The position numbers and the translations under genes are program-made. A model generated the notes under the pieces. The model made no database searches. It saw only the letters and a list, made by a program, of their open reading frames with translations, and was not told where the DNA came from. Shown here piece by piece: positions 1-5,423 of a stretch of 6,279 bases of DNA (positions are counted from its first letter, which is position 1; the number at the start of each line of letters is the position of its first letter). The DNA is from Alphaproteobacteria bacterium (GTDB lineage Bacteria > Pseudomonadota > Alphaproteobacteria > Rhizobiales > Rhizobiaceae): the NCBI GenBank assembly GCA_017308345.1, contig JAFKFE010000371.1, forward strand, positions 1 to 6,279, in the 5' to 3' direction.

Positions 1-558
1 CCTCATGATCTCAAACAGACGGTCGACCTCGCCGACGGTGAGCGCGGCCGTCGGCTCGTCCATGATCAACACGCGGGACGCATAAGACAGCGCCTTGACG
101 ATCGCCACCACCTGGCGCTGACCTATCGAAAGGTCGGCGACGAGGCGCGCCGGGTCAATGGCGAGCTCGATCGCCTCAAGCCGCCGCTTGGCCTCACGAC
201 GCATCGCCGGCACGTCCAGCATGCCGCCCGGCCGCATCAGCTCGCGACCGAGGAAGAGGTTCGCCGCTACATCGAGCGAAGGCACGAGATCGAGTTCCTG
301 GAAGATGGTGGCGATGCCGGCGGCTTGCGCCTCGCGCGGGTTGTTGAAGGTGACCGGCTTGCTGTCGATGTGTATCTCGCCCTCGTCCGGCGTGTAGACG
401 CCGGACAGGAGGTTCATCAGCGTCGACTTGCCGGCGCCGTTCTCACCGAGCAGCGCGTGGATCTCGCCAGCCTTCAGGTCGAAGTCCACGCCGCGCAGCG
501 CCTGCACCCCGCCGAAGCGCTTCACGGCGCCGGTTACGGAAAGCAGCGGCGCGCTCAT
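1..558 (-). CDS. Sugar ABC transporter ATP-binding protein, N-terminal part (partial, runs off left edge)
   Basis: This is the energising ATPase of a ribose/xylose/galactose-class (CUT2, RbsA/MglA/XylG-like) sugar importer, acting on the cytoplasmic face of the inner membrane. Only the first 186 codons are in the window; family members are usually about 500 residues with two fused nucleotide-binding domains, so this is most of the first domain. Visible in order: Walker A GENGAGKST (residues 38-46), Q-loop FQE (86-88), the degenerate signature LSIGQRQ (143-149) typical of this class, and Walker B VLIMDEPTAAL (163-173). The H-loop and second domain lie beyond base 1. The ATG overlaps the stop of the LacI-type regulator by four bases (ATGA), which implies translational coupling and a shared transcript. 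The permease and periplasmic binding protein are expected downstream, outside the window. The sugar cannot be told from this part. Confidence 0.95.
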   Translation of the reverse strand, partial: MSAPLLSVTGAVKRFGGVQALRGVDFDLKAGEIHALLGENGAGKSTLMNLLSGVYTPDEGEIHIDSKPVTFNNPREAQAAGIATIFQELDLVPSLDVAANLFLGRELMRPGGMLDVPAMRREAKRRLEAIELAIDPARLVADLSIGQRQVVAIVKALSYASRVLIMDEPTAALTVGEVDRLFEIMR

Positions 559-1568
559 GCCGACCTCGTTTGGGCCAGGCTCGCGCATGACTCGCGGGCC
601 CGCAGCGTCGCTTGAAGCCGCACGGCGCGTGGCGGGGCATGGCTGGATGCGATGCGCTCGCTGAGCAGCGTTGCCGCCTGGCGGCCGATCTCGGCGCAAG
701 GCTGCTCAACCAAGGTCAGCCTTGGCTCGAAGCAGTCGGCCCATTCGAAATCGTCGAAGCCGACAAGCGAGAGGTCGCGCGGGATCGAAAGACCCTTCTC
801 GCGGATAGCGCGGACTGCCCCGATCGTCGTCATGTTGTTGCCGGTAACCAAAGCGGTGGGCGGCGCAGGCTGCGACAAGAGCGCGTGCGTCGATGCCGTG
901 GCGCTCGCCGTATCGACATTCTCCGCCGAGACATAGTGCGGCGGGCATTCAAGTCCATTGGCCGCAAGCGATGCGCGAAAGGCCTCGATACGCTCGCGGG
1001 TGGTGGCCAACCCCGGCTGGCCGGCGATGTAGCCGATGCGCCTGTGGCCGAAGGAAGCGACATGGTCGATCAACGAGCGCATCGACGTCTCGTTCTCGAC
1101 ACCGATCTGGTCGAAGCGGTCGTCGGCGAAGCGGTCGATCAGCACGCAAGGCAGCTTCTTTTCCGCGAGATAGTCAATCGCGCGCTGAGGCGAGCCGGAC
1201 GGCGCCAGGATCACCCCGTCGACGCGGCGCTGATGGAACGCTCGCACGACCTGAAGCTCGCGGTCCGGGTCTTCCTGCGTATCCGACAGGAACACCATCA
1301 GGCCCAGGCGCGCGCATTCCGCCTCGACGGCGCAGATGATGTCGGTGAAGTAGGGATTGGAAATGGCCGAAATGGCGAGCCCGACGCTGTTGGTCGAGGC
1401 GACTTTCAGCGAGCGCGCCAGCTCATTGGGCTGATAACCCATGGTGGCAATGGCATCGTTGATGAGCCGCGCCTTCTCGGGCGAGACGAAACGCGTGCGG
1501 TTGACGACATGCGAGACGGTCGAAACCGAGACGCCGGCGCGGCGCGCGACCTCAGCCATTGTCGGCAT
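555..1568 (-). CDS. LacI-family transcriptional regulator
   Basis: A 337-residue sugar-responsive repressor of full family length. Residues 4-23 form the LacI helix-turn-helix (MAEVARRAGVSVSTVSHVVN). Residues 47-55 (PNELARSLK) are the hinge helix, with the expected ARSL motif for minor-groove contact. From about residue 60 a periplasmic-binding-protein-like effector domain follows, with SNPYF at 70-74 and the family-typical LVGFDDFEWAD and PRLTLVEQP segments near the C terminus. The stop overlaps the start of the sugar ABC ATPase, so it very probably controls that transporter in response to its substrate. Start choice: the ATG at 1568 aligns with family N termini, but its nearest strong ribosome-binding sequence, GGGAGGAGG at 1605-1597, is about 28 bases upstream. 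An in-frame CTG at 1589-1587 sits 7 bases from it and would add seven residues. The effector sugar is unknown. Confidence 0.95.
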   Translation of the reverse strand: MPTMAEVARRAGVSVSTVSHVVNRTRFVSPEKARLINDAIATMGYQPNELARSLKVASTNSVGLAISAISNPYFTDIICAVEAECARLGLMVFLSDTQEDPDRELQVVRAFHQRRVDGVILAPSGSPQRAIDYLAEKKLPCVLIDRFADDRFDQIGVENETSMRSLIDHVASFGHRRIGYIAGQPGLATTRERIEAFRASLAANGLECPPHYVSAENVDTASATASTHALLSQPAPPTALVTGNNMTTIGAVRAIREKGLSIPRDLSLVGFDDFEWADCFEPRLTLVEQPCAEIGRQAATLLSERIASSHAPPRAVRLQATLRARESCASLAQTRSA

Positions 1569-1646
1569 GGCAGCTCGTACGGAGTGCAGCCAAGCGCCTC
1601 CTCCCTATCTCGCGTTTCCCGTCCGCTCTCCGGCGGATCCGACCGG

Positions 1647-1675
1647 ACCATAGTGCCATCGAAACGTTTGCGCAA
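1647..1675 (-). promoter_or_regulatory. Putative sigma70-type promoter of the LacI regulator/ABC operon
   Basis: Read on the minus strand, TTGCGC (1675-1670) is followed by a 17-base spacer and TATGGT (1652-1647), four of six matches to TATAAT. It lies about 80 bases upstream of the regulator start, after the transporter's stop codon. The spacer contains the AAACGTTT palindrome, which fits repression by a LacI-type protein bound at its own promoter. The match is moderate and read by eye. Confidence 0.45.
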
Positions 1676-1681
1676 TCGATT
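1658..1681. promoter_or_regulatory. Putative LacI-family operator (AAACGTTT and neighbouring AATCGATT palindromes)
   Basis: AAACGTTT (1662-1669) is a perfect 8-base palindrome with a central CG, the core form bound by many LacI/PurR-family proteins. It is flanked by GCGC on one side only, so the longer 16-base dyad is imperfect. A second perfect palindrome, AATCGATT (1674-1681), is centred 12 bases away. Both overlap the -35 and spacer of the putative promoter. Autoregulation by the adjacent repressor is inferred from position and sequence type. Confidence 0.5.
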
Positions 1682-1726
1682 CGATGACTCAGCGCGGAAT
1701 ATCTTCGCGAACGAAAAGCTCAGCGG

Positions 1727-2953
1727 CTACGAGGTGAACGCCAACCAGGCTGTGCCGGCGAGAAGGGTCAGCAGCGTCAGCGGCAGGCCGACCTTGAAGA
1801 AGGCGGAGAAGGAAAGCTCCTTGCCGGCCGCCTTCGCCTGCTCGGCGACGATCAGGTTGGCGACCGAGCCGAGCAGCGTGAAATTGCCGGCTAGCGTGGA
1901 ACTCATCGCCACGACCAGCCAGGCGCGCTCCGGGTTTTCGAGCCCTGGAATAAAGGGGCGGAGCGCCAGCACCGCCGGCACATTGCTCATGATGTTGGAA
2001 AGCACCGCCGTGAAGCCGGAAAGCCGCCAGACGTCGTCGAGGCCGATATTCTTCGCCCATGCGATCATGTCGGGCGTGAGCAGCGTGCGCTCGGCGCCCG
2101 CCACCACCACGAACAGGCCGGCGAACATGAAGAGCAACGGCCCGTCGATCTCGCGGTAGATGCGCCGCGGCTTGATTGCCCGGGTGACCAGCAGGAAGGC
2201 GCCGGCAATCAGCGCCGCCTTGGCGACCGGAACGCCGGCAAAGAAGGCGAGCGCCAGCAACACGCAGACGATGGTGGCCTTCAACACCTGCCCGGGCAGC
2301 ATGCGGCCGCGATAGACTTCCGGGCTGAGTTCCGCGGGGCGGGAGAATTCGACGCGGTAGACGATGCGCACGATGACGATGACGCAAAGCAGGCCGAACA
2401 GGGCCACCGGCGCGAGCGCCAGCGTGAAAGCCGGATAGGAAATGCCGGACAGCGCGCCGATCACCATGTTCTGCGGATTGCCGGTGATGGTGGCGACGCT
2501 GCCGCAGTTCGAGGCCGTGCAGGTGGCGATGAGGTAAGGCACCGGGTTGCGGTTGATGACGCGGGTGACGTGGACGACGATCGGCGCCATCACCAGGCAG
2601 ATCGCGTCATTGACGAGGAAGGCCGAGAGCACGCCGGTCAGCAGCGTCACCATGACCAGAAGCATGAAGGGCGCATGGGCATGCTCGATGGCAAAGCCTC
2701 CAAGCGCGCGAAACGCGCCCGAGACCTTCAGATGCGCGACCACGATCATCATGCCGAGCAAGAGCGTGATGGTGTCGAAATTGATGGCCTTGTAGGCATC
2801 CTCGATGCCGATCGCGCCGATGGCGATCATGGCCGCGCCGCCGAGCAGCGCGATGCCCGCGCGGTCGAGCCGCAGGCCCGGAATGCGGCCGACGGCGACG
2901 CCGGCATAGGTGGCTATCAGGATGAAAAGCGCGCCCGCGCCTGTCCATGTCAT
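1727..2953 (-). CDS. SLC13/ArsB/CitM-like (ion transporter superfamily) membrane transporter
   Basis: A 408-residue polytopic inner-membrane protein made almost entirely of hydrophobic segments (about 10-12 predicted by eye), close to the length of ArsB/YbiR-type members of the ion transporter superfamily. Supporting motifs include FLVNDAICLVMAPIV (about residues 112-126) and TGNPQNMVIGA (about 157-167) in the first half. The second half has the pseudo-symmetric counterparts SNIMSNVPAVLALRPF and STLAGNFTLLGSVANLIVAE. These two Asn-Pro/Gly re-entrant regions are the usual ion- and substrate-binding parts. Such proteins export oxyanions or import carboxylates with H+ or Na+; the substrate cannot be told, and no arsR or arsC lies nearby, so an arsenite role is not supported. 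The start at 2953 has a weak GGAA about 10 bases upstream. It stands 158 bases upstream of the LacI gene in the same direction, with no clear terminator between. Confidence 0.9.
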   Translation of the reverse strand: MTWTGAGALFILIATYAGVAVGRIPGLRLDRAGIALLGGAAMIAIGAIGIEDAYKAINFDTITLLLGMMIVVAHLKVSGAFRALGGFAIEHAHAPFMLLVMVTLLTGVLSAFLVNDAICLVMAPIVVHVTRVINRNPVPYLIATCTASNCGSVATITGNPQNMVIGALSGISYPAFTLALAPVALFGLLCVIVIVRIVYRVEFSRPAELSPEVYRGRMLPGQVLKATIVCVLLALAFFAGVPVAKAALIAGAFLLVTRAIKPRRIYREIDGPLLFMFAGLFVVVAGAERTLLTPDMIAWAKNIGLDDVWRLSGFTAVLSNIMSNVPAVLALRPFIPGLENPERAWLVVAMSSTLAGNFTLLGSVANLIVAEQAKAAGKELSFSAFFKVGLPLTLLTLLAGTAWLAFTS

Positions 2954-3054
2954 TGCAAGAAGGTTCCATTGCCTGCCCGCCCGTCAGAATCGGCCGACGC
3001 ATGGGGCGGCATCACATTTAGCAAGGCCGGAGCAAAGGGAAAGCGCGCAGGCGC

Positions 3055-3087
3055 GTGAAAGCGTGATGACGCTTTCGTGGCTTTCAC
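3055..3087. other. Two mutually exclusive hairpins in the transporter/Cys-rich gene intergenic region
   Basis: GAAAGCGT (3057-3064) pairs perfectly with ACGCTTTC (3069-3076) across a 4-base loop. Alternatively GTGAAAGC (3055-3062) pairs perfectly with GCTTTCAC (3080-3087). Both use the same left arm, so only one can form. The element lies about 100 bases upstream of the transporter start (minus strand) and about 75 bases upstream of the Cys-rich gene (plus strand). The AT-rich stretch from about 3085 to 3130 beside it probably carries divergent promoters. No function is assigned. Confidence 0.5.
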
Positions 3088-3161
3088 ATTCATAAACCCT
3101 AATGTAAAGAATAGTGAATTAACATATGTGACCGATAATCCAGGCGTTGGGGACTAAACGG

Positions 3162-3374
3162 ATGAACACGGTCGTTGAAGCGGAACATCGCGTCCCATCA
3201 CGGGAGGAATTGATGCGTCCGCAGGAATGCCCTCGCTGTCACGGGGCCAGGAAAGTCTTCGTTTGCGCGCGCTGGCTGAGCTCGAACGGCCATTGCTGCC
3301 CGGGCGGCACGCATCGGCTGAGTTGTCCGGGACACAGCATCGTCTGTCTCGAATGCAATGGGCGCGGCGGATAG
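3162..3374 (+). CDS. Small cysteine-rich zinc-ribbon-like protein, hypothetical
   Basis: A 70-residue cytoplasmic-looking protein with no signal peptide, not recognised as a named family. It has eight cysteines (23, 26, 35, 45, 46, 55, 62, 65). The first pair is CPRCHG (23-28) and the last is CLECNGRG (62-69). These two CxxCxG knuckles resemble those of the DnaJ cysteine-rich domain and of small zinc ribbons, so it probably binds one or two Zn2+; there is no J-domain. Between them lie a Trp, three histidines and further Cys, which could form a second metal site. The ATG at 3162 is chosen because GGGGA lies about 10 bases upstream. A TTG at 3147 would add five residues but would consume that ribosome-binding site. 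It is the first gene of a plus-strand run, about 100 bases before the exported protein. Function unknown. Confidence 0.75.
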   Translation: MNTVVEAEHRVPSREELMRPQECPRCHGARKVFVCARWLSSNGHCCPGGTHRLSCPGHSIVCLECNGRGG

Positions 3375-3476
3375 CGCGGACCATCGCCATCCTCGAAATC
3401 ATTTCGCTGCTCGAACATCTTGCGGTGTTCCAGCCGCGATCCATATTCGGCACAGGAAGTCCGAGGCCTGGTGTCC

Positions 3477-3782
3477 ATGAGAATCCTGTCGATCGCACTC
3501 CTTGCGGTTAAGATATTGAGTGCCGGTACACTGTTGTGCGCGGCGAGCGCGGCCTACGCCCGGCCGGACACGCGCGCCATGACTTGCGCGCAGGCACAAA
3601 CGCTGATCAAAAGCCACCATGCGGTGGTTTTAACCACCGGTCCGGACACTTACGACCGTTTCGTGCGGCAATTCGGTAATGAATGCGACTGGCCGGAAGT
3701 ACCTATCTCGACGGCCGTTCCGGCCAAGGATGGCGAGTGCCGGGTCTATCGGTGCGAAGAGCCTGTCGACCTTCCAAACTGA
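3477..3782 (+). CDS. Exported hypothetical protein with four-cysteine mature domain
   Basis: A 101-residue protein. Residues 1-28 look like a Sec signal peptide with Arg at position 2, a hydrophobic core interrupted by a Lys at 12, and an AYA cleavage site giving a mature start at RPDTRAMTC. Cys21 lies in the signal but is not preceded by a proper lipobox, so a lipoprotein is unlikely. The mature part of about 73 residues has four cysteines (MTC-AQAQ, NEC-DW, GEC-RVYRC), suggesting two disulfides in the periplasm, and a segment AVVLTTGPDTYDRFV. The MTCAQAQ...TGPxTYDRFV...C...C pattern is familiar from small secreted proteins of rhizobia and relatives that have no known function (from memory, not searched). 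The ATG at 3477 has GAGG 10 bases upstream; extension to an upstream TTG (3420) would bury the signal peptide. Confidence 0.8.
   Translation: MRILSIALLAVKILSAGTLLCAASAAYARPDTRAMTCAQAQTLIKSHHAVVLTTGPDTYDRFVRQFGNECDWPEVPISTAVPAKDGECRVYRCEEPVDLPN
3622..3639. repeat. Perfect 8-base-arm inverted repeat inside the exported-protein gene
   Basis: CGGTGGTT (3622-3629), two central T, and AACCACCG (3632-3639) form a perfect dyad that encodes part of AVVLTTG. A further CCACC at 3614-3618 can pair with GGTGG (3623-3627) as an alternative. Within a coding sequence this may be a by-product of Val/Thr codons. Confidence 0.4.
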
Positions 3783-3814
3783 CCGCTCGTTCTTGTCCCT
3801 CGGGGTGGAACCAT

Positions 3815-3835
3815 TGCAACCTCGCGCGGGTTGCA
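3815..3835. other. Hairpin between the exported-protein gene and the GFA gene
   Basis: TGCAACC (3815-3821) pairs perfectly with GGTTGCA (3829-3835) across a 7-base loop, 32 bases after the upstream stop codon. No T-tract follows, so it is not a standard intrinsic terminator. It could be a 3'-end stabilising structure or lie in the leader of the next gene. Confidence 0.45.
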
Positions 3836-3892
3836 GTCGCCAGCGGGACTTTGCCGGCCGCGAGTTGGTTCTGAAGCAGGGGAGAAACAGCG

Positions 3893-4333
3893 ATGCCTGA
3901 AATCGCGCGCAGCGGCAGTTGCCTGTGCGGTGGCGTGCGGTTCGATGTGGCCGGCGAACCGATACGGGTCGGCCTTTGCCACTGTAAGGATTGCCGCAAG
4001 ACGAGCGGATCGGCCTTTCATGCCTATGCCGTATGGCCGCTTCACGCGTTCGAAAGCAGCGGAATGACCAGCACCTATGGCGCCCGGAGCTTTTGCCCGA
4101 CCTGTGGAAGCCGTGTTCCGTTCGTCGGCGAGGACGAGGTAGAGGTCACGATCGGCAGCCTGGACGTCGCGCCAACCGAAGGACTGGTGCCGAGCTACGA
4201 ACTCTGGATCGGGCGCCGCGAGTCCTGGCTGCCGCCCCTCCCCGCGGCGCGTCAGTTCGAACATGACCGGATCGCAGGCGATTCGACGGCCGGCGAGGAA
4301 ACCGGCCAGGAGCCACGGCAACGGTCAACCTAG
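3893..4333 (+). CDS. GFA/CENP-V-domain zinc protein (glutathione-dependent formaldehyde-activating enzyme-like)
   Basis: A 146-residue member of the GFA family. All seven expected zinc/thiol cysteines are present in order: GSCLCGG (C10, C12), CHCKDCRKTSGSAF (C29, C31, C34) and FCPTCGS (C68, C71). The founding enzyme, S-(hydroxymethyl)glutathione synthase, accelerates adduct formation between formaldehyde and glutathione and is about 190 residues. This protein is of the shorter, more numerous class whose substrates are mostly unknown, so formaldehyde activity is not established. The last 25 residues or so are Glu/Gly/Gln/Arg-rich and probably disordered. No formaldehyde dehydrogenase gene is adjacent. 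The start is firm: AGGGGAG (3878-3884) lies 8 bases upstream of the ATG. It probably acts in the cytoplasm. Confidence 0.9.
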   Translation: MPEIARSGSCLCGGVRFDVAGEPIRVGLCHCKDCRKTSGSAFHAYAVWPLHAFESSGMTSTYGARSFCPTCGSRVPFVGEDEVEVTIGSLDVAPTEGLVPSYELWIGRRESWLPPLPAARQFEHDRIAGDSTAGEETGQEPRQRST

Positions 4334-4518
4334 CGGAGATCTGGCTGACTTGAGTCTGAACGACGACGACCTTCAGTCGAGCGGAACCTTCGGCGCTTCC
4401 GGGAAATGACCGGCCGTCGATCGATATGCGCAGACTTTTCTCGAGGTTTCGTCTTTTTCAACCACCGGTCGGTTTGCCGGCCAGCCAGCCGCCGATAGCA
4501 TCCGCTGTGAGTCGCGAG

Positions 4519-4549
4519 TTGACATGCGGCCGCACGTTTGAAGTCTAAA
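4519..4549 (+). promoter_or_regulatory. Possible promoter at the left edge of the AT-rich island
   Basis: An exact TTGACA at 4519-4524 is followed after 19 bases by TCTAAA (4544-4549), overlapping TAAAAT. The spacer is longer than the usual 16-18, so the call is weak. If active it would transcribe rightward into the AT-rich island. Confidence 0.3.
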
Positions 4550-4669
4550 ATACAGGAATTTTTGACCACACTTTCTTGCGGCAATACAACTTTTTGGATT
4601 GGTTCTGTCCACTCTCCCCAGTGTTTGCCGTGTGAAATACCAAGCTACAGTTGCAAAACCCAAGTGAAA

Positions 4670-4694
4670 ATTCTTTCGGCTCAAGAAATTTTTT
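4670..4694 (+). terminator. Possible weak intrinsic terminator in the AT-rich island
   Basis: TTCTT (4671-4675) pairs with AAGAA (4683-4687) over a 7-base loop. The stem can extend through A/T pairs with one bulged A, and a run of six T (4689-4694) follows. The stem is almost all A/T, so strength is doubtful. With the TTGACA near 4519 it could bound a short untranslated transcript. Confidence 0.25.
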
Positions 4695-4715
4695 GGACCA
4701 TTACGTTTCTGGTTA

Positions 4716-4742
4716 TGTCAAATATGACACCCGAACTTGTCA
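4716..4742. promoter_or_regulatory. TGTCA-N4-TGACA dyad plus a third TGTCA half-site
   Basis: TGTCA (4716-4720), AATA, TGACA (4725-4729) is a perfect inverted repeat with the 5-4-5 geometry used by FNR/CRP-type dimers, though the half-site is not the FNR/FixK TTGAT. Another TGTCA starts at 4738, exactly 22 bases (about two helical turns) after the first. It lies about 110 bases upstream of the PAS gene's ATG, so it may be an operator for it. The binding protein is unknown. Confidence 0.4.
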
Positions 4743-4851
4743 CAGGCAGTAAGCCTTATGATTTTGCGCCTTGTACAAAAGGCCACCTTTGTTTCTTTCA
4801 ATTTTTGCTACATAGTGTGGCCGAATCTTGAAACCGGACGGGGCGGTTTTC

Positions 4852-5397
4852 ATGACGTCGGCGCCTGAGCACGGCCCAAGCATGCATATGCGGTATCCAC
4901 CGATTGACGGGTTCTGGACCTGGGACATCAGGCGTGACCGTGTCTATGGCGACGCCAATCTTTCCGACTATTTCGGCCTGACGCTCGACGAATTCTCGCA
5001 TGGCGCATCGCTGGAACGATGCATGCAAAGCATCGAGCATGACGATCGTCCAAGAGTTCGATTGGCTATCCGCAAGGCGATAGAACGCAAATCGGGCTTT
5101 AGGGAGGTCTACAGGGTTCGCTCGGAAAAAATGGGGCTGCGCAAGATCCTGGCCGTCGGGCAATGCTACGTGGACGGCGTGGGCGAGGCAGCACTCTATC
5201 CTGGCTGGTTCGTCGATCTGACCAAGGATGGCTCATGCGAGGAGCAGTCGCTGCGCGAAATCAGCAACTATGTCGGACAGGCCAAGGATATCGCGAGATC
5301 GATCGGATACGATATGCTGTCCTATCTTCTGGACAACATCGAGGAAGAAGTGGAGCAGCGGCTTGACGGAAGGCTGGGGAGGCGAAGATCGTCCTGA
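4852..5397 (+). CDS. PAS_3-type sensory domain protein with C-terminal helical tail
   Basis: A 181-residue soluble protein. Residues about 20-124 read as a PAS_3 fold: GFWTWDIRRDRVYGD at the start, the helical part DYFGLTLDEF, an EHDDR turn (62-66, the usual HPDDR position), the strand FREVYRVRS, and a final strand YPGWFVDLT. No kinase, GGDEF, EAL or DNA-binding domain follows. Instead there is a linker and a helical tail (about 130-171) containing GYDMLSYLLDNIEEEVEQRL and an Arg-rich end. It therefore looks like a stand-alone sensor or adaptor acting by protein contact; ligand and partner are unknown. The tail resembles the separate 64-residue protein encoded at 5854-6048. Start choice: the ATG at 4852 has GGGG at 4840-4843; a TTG at 4828 or ATGs at 4882 and 4888 are alternatives, all before the PAS domain. 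It is preceded by the AT-rich region and converges with the 86-residue gene, 26 bases away. Confidence 0.85.
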   Translation: MTSAPEHGPSMHMRYPPIDGFWTWDIRRDRVYGDANLSDYFGLTLDEFSHGASLERCMQSIEHDDRPRVRLAIRKAIERKSGFREVYRVRSEKMGLRKILAVGQCYVDGVGEAALYPGWFVDLTKDGSCEEQSLREISNYVGQAKDIARSIGYDMLSYLLDNIEEEVEQRLDGRLGRRRSS

Positions 5398-5423
5398 CGC
5401 CGCTTTCGCCGATTGTTTGCGGG

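Larger units (their letters stand above)
4334..4851. other. Long intergenic region with an AT-rich island, upstream of the PAS gene
   Basis: About 500 bases with no convincing gene. Open frames crossing it lack ribosome-binding sites and family-like sequence. From 4561 to 4800, 100 of 240 bases are G or C by hand count (about 42%), against clearly GC-rich flanks. Contents noted: an exact TTGACA (4519-4524) with TCTAAA 19 bases further on, a TGTCA-N4-TGACA dyad, an AT-rich hairpin followed by six T, a TTGTACAA palindrome (4771-4778), and AAAGG-CCA-CCTTT (4778-4790). It may be a long regulatory region, may hold an untranslated RNA, or may be a remnant of transferred DNA. Confidence 0.6.

Noticed and set aside
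1688..1725. Two copies of CTCAGCG 31 bases apart flanking a TTCGCGAA palindrome, as a mobile-element scar or terminator
   Set aside because: Seven-base repeats are expected by chance, there are no element genes, and no T-tract follows on either strand.
612..2159. A 515-codon plus-strand open frame across the LacI gene and the transporter
   Set aside because: It lies antisense to two well-supported genes, has composition typical of GC-rich shadow frames (Arg/Ala/Gly-rich, no family motifs), and spans the intergenic promoter region.
2570..3058. Plus-strand open frame of 162 codons antisense to the transporter N-terminus
   Set aside because: Low-complexity Asp/His/Arg-rich shadow translation with no ribosome-binding site or recognisable domain.
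3394..3406. CGAAAT-C-ATTTCG dyad between the Cys-rich and exported-protein genes, as an operator
   Set aside because: Short and isolated, with no convincing promoter beside it.
3746..4321. Minus-strand open frame of 191 codons antisense to the GFA gene
   Set aside because: The opposite strand carries an intact GFA protein with all seven cysteines and a good ribosome-binding site; this frame has no motif.
4330..4684. Two overlapping minus-strand open frames after the GFA gene
   Set aside because: Basic, low-quality translations with no start signals; one runs into the GFA stop region.
4538..4831. Plus-strand open frame of 97 codons in the AT-rich island
   Set aside because: It begins at a TTG with no ribosome-binding sequence, has random-looking composition, and runs through the palindromes and the hairpin with T-tract.
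4798..5163. Minus-strand open frame antisense to the PAS domain
   Set aside because: The plus strand has a coherent PAS_3 sequence over the same bases.
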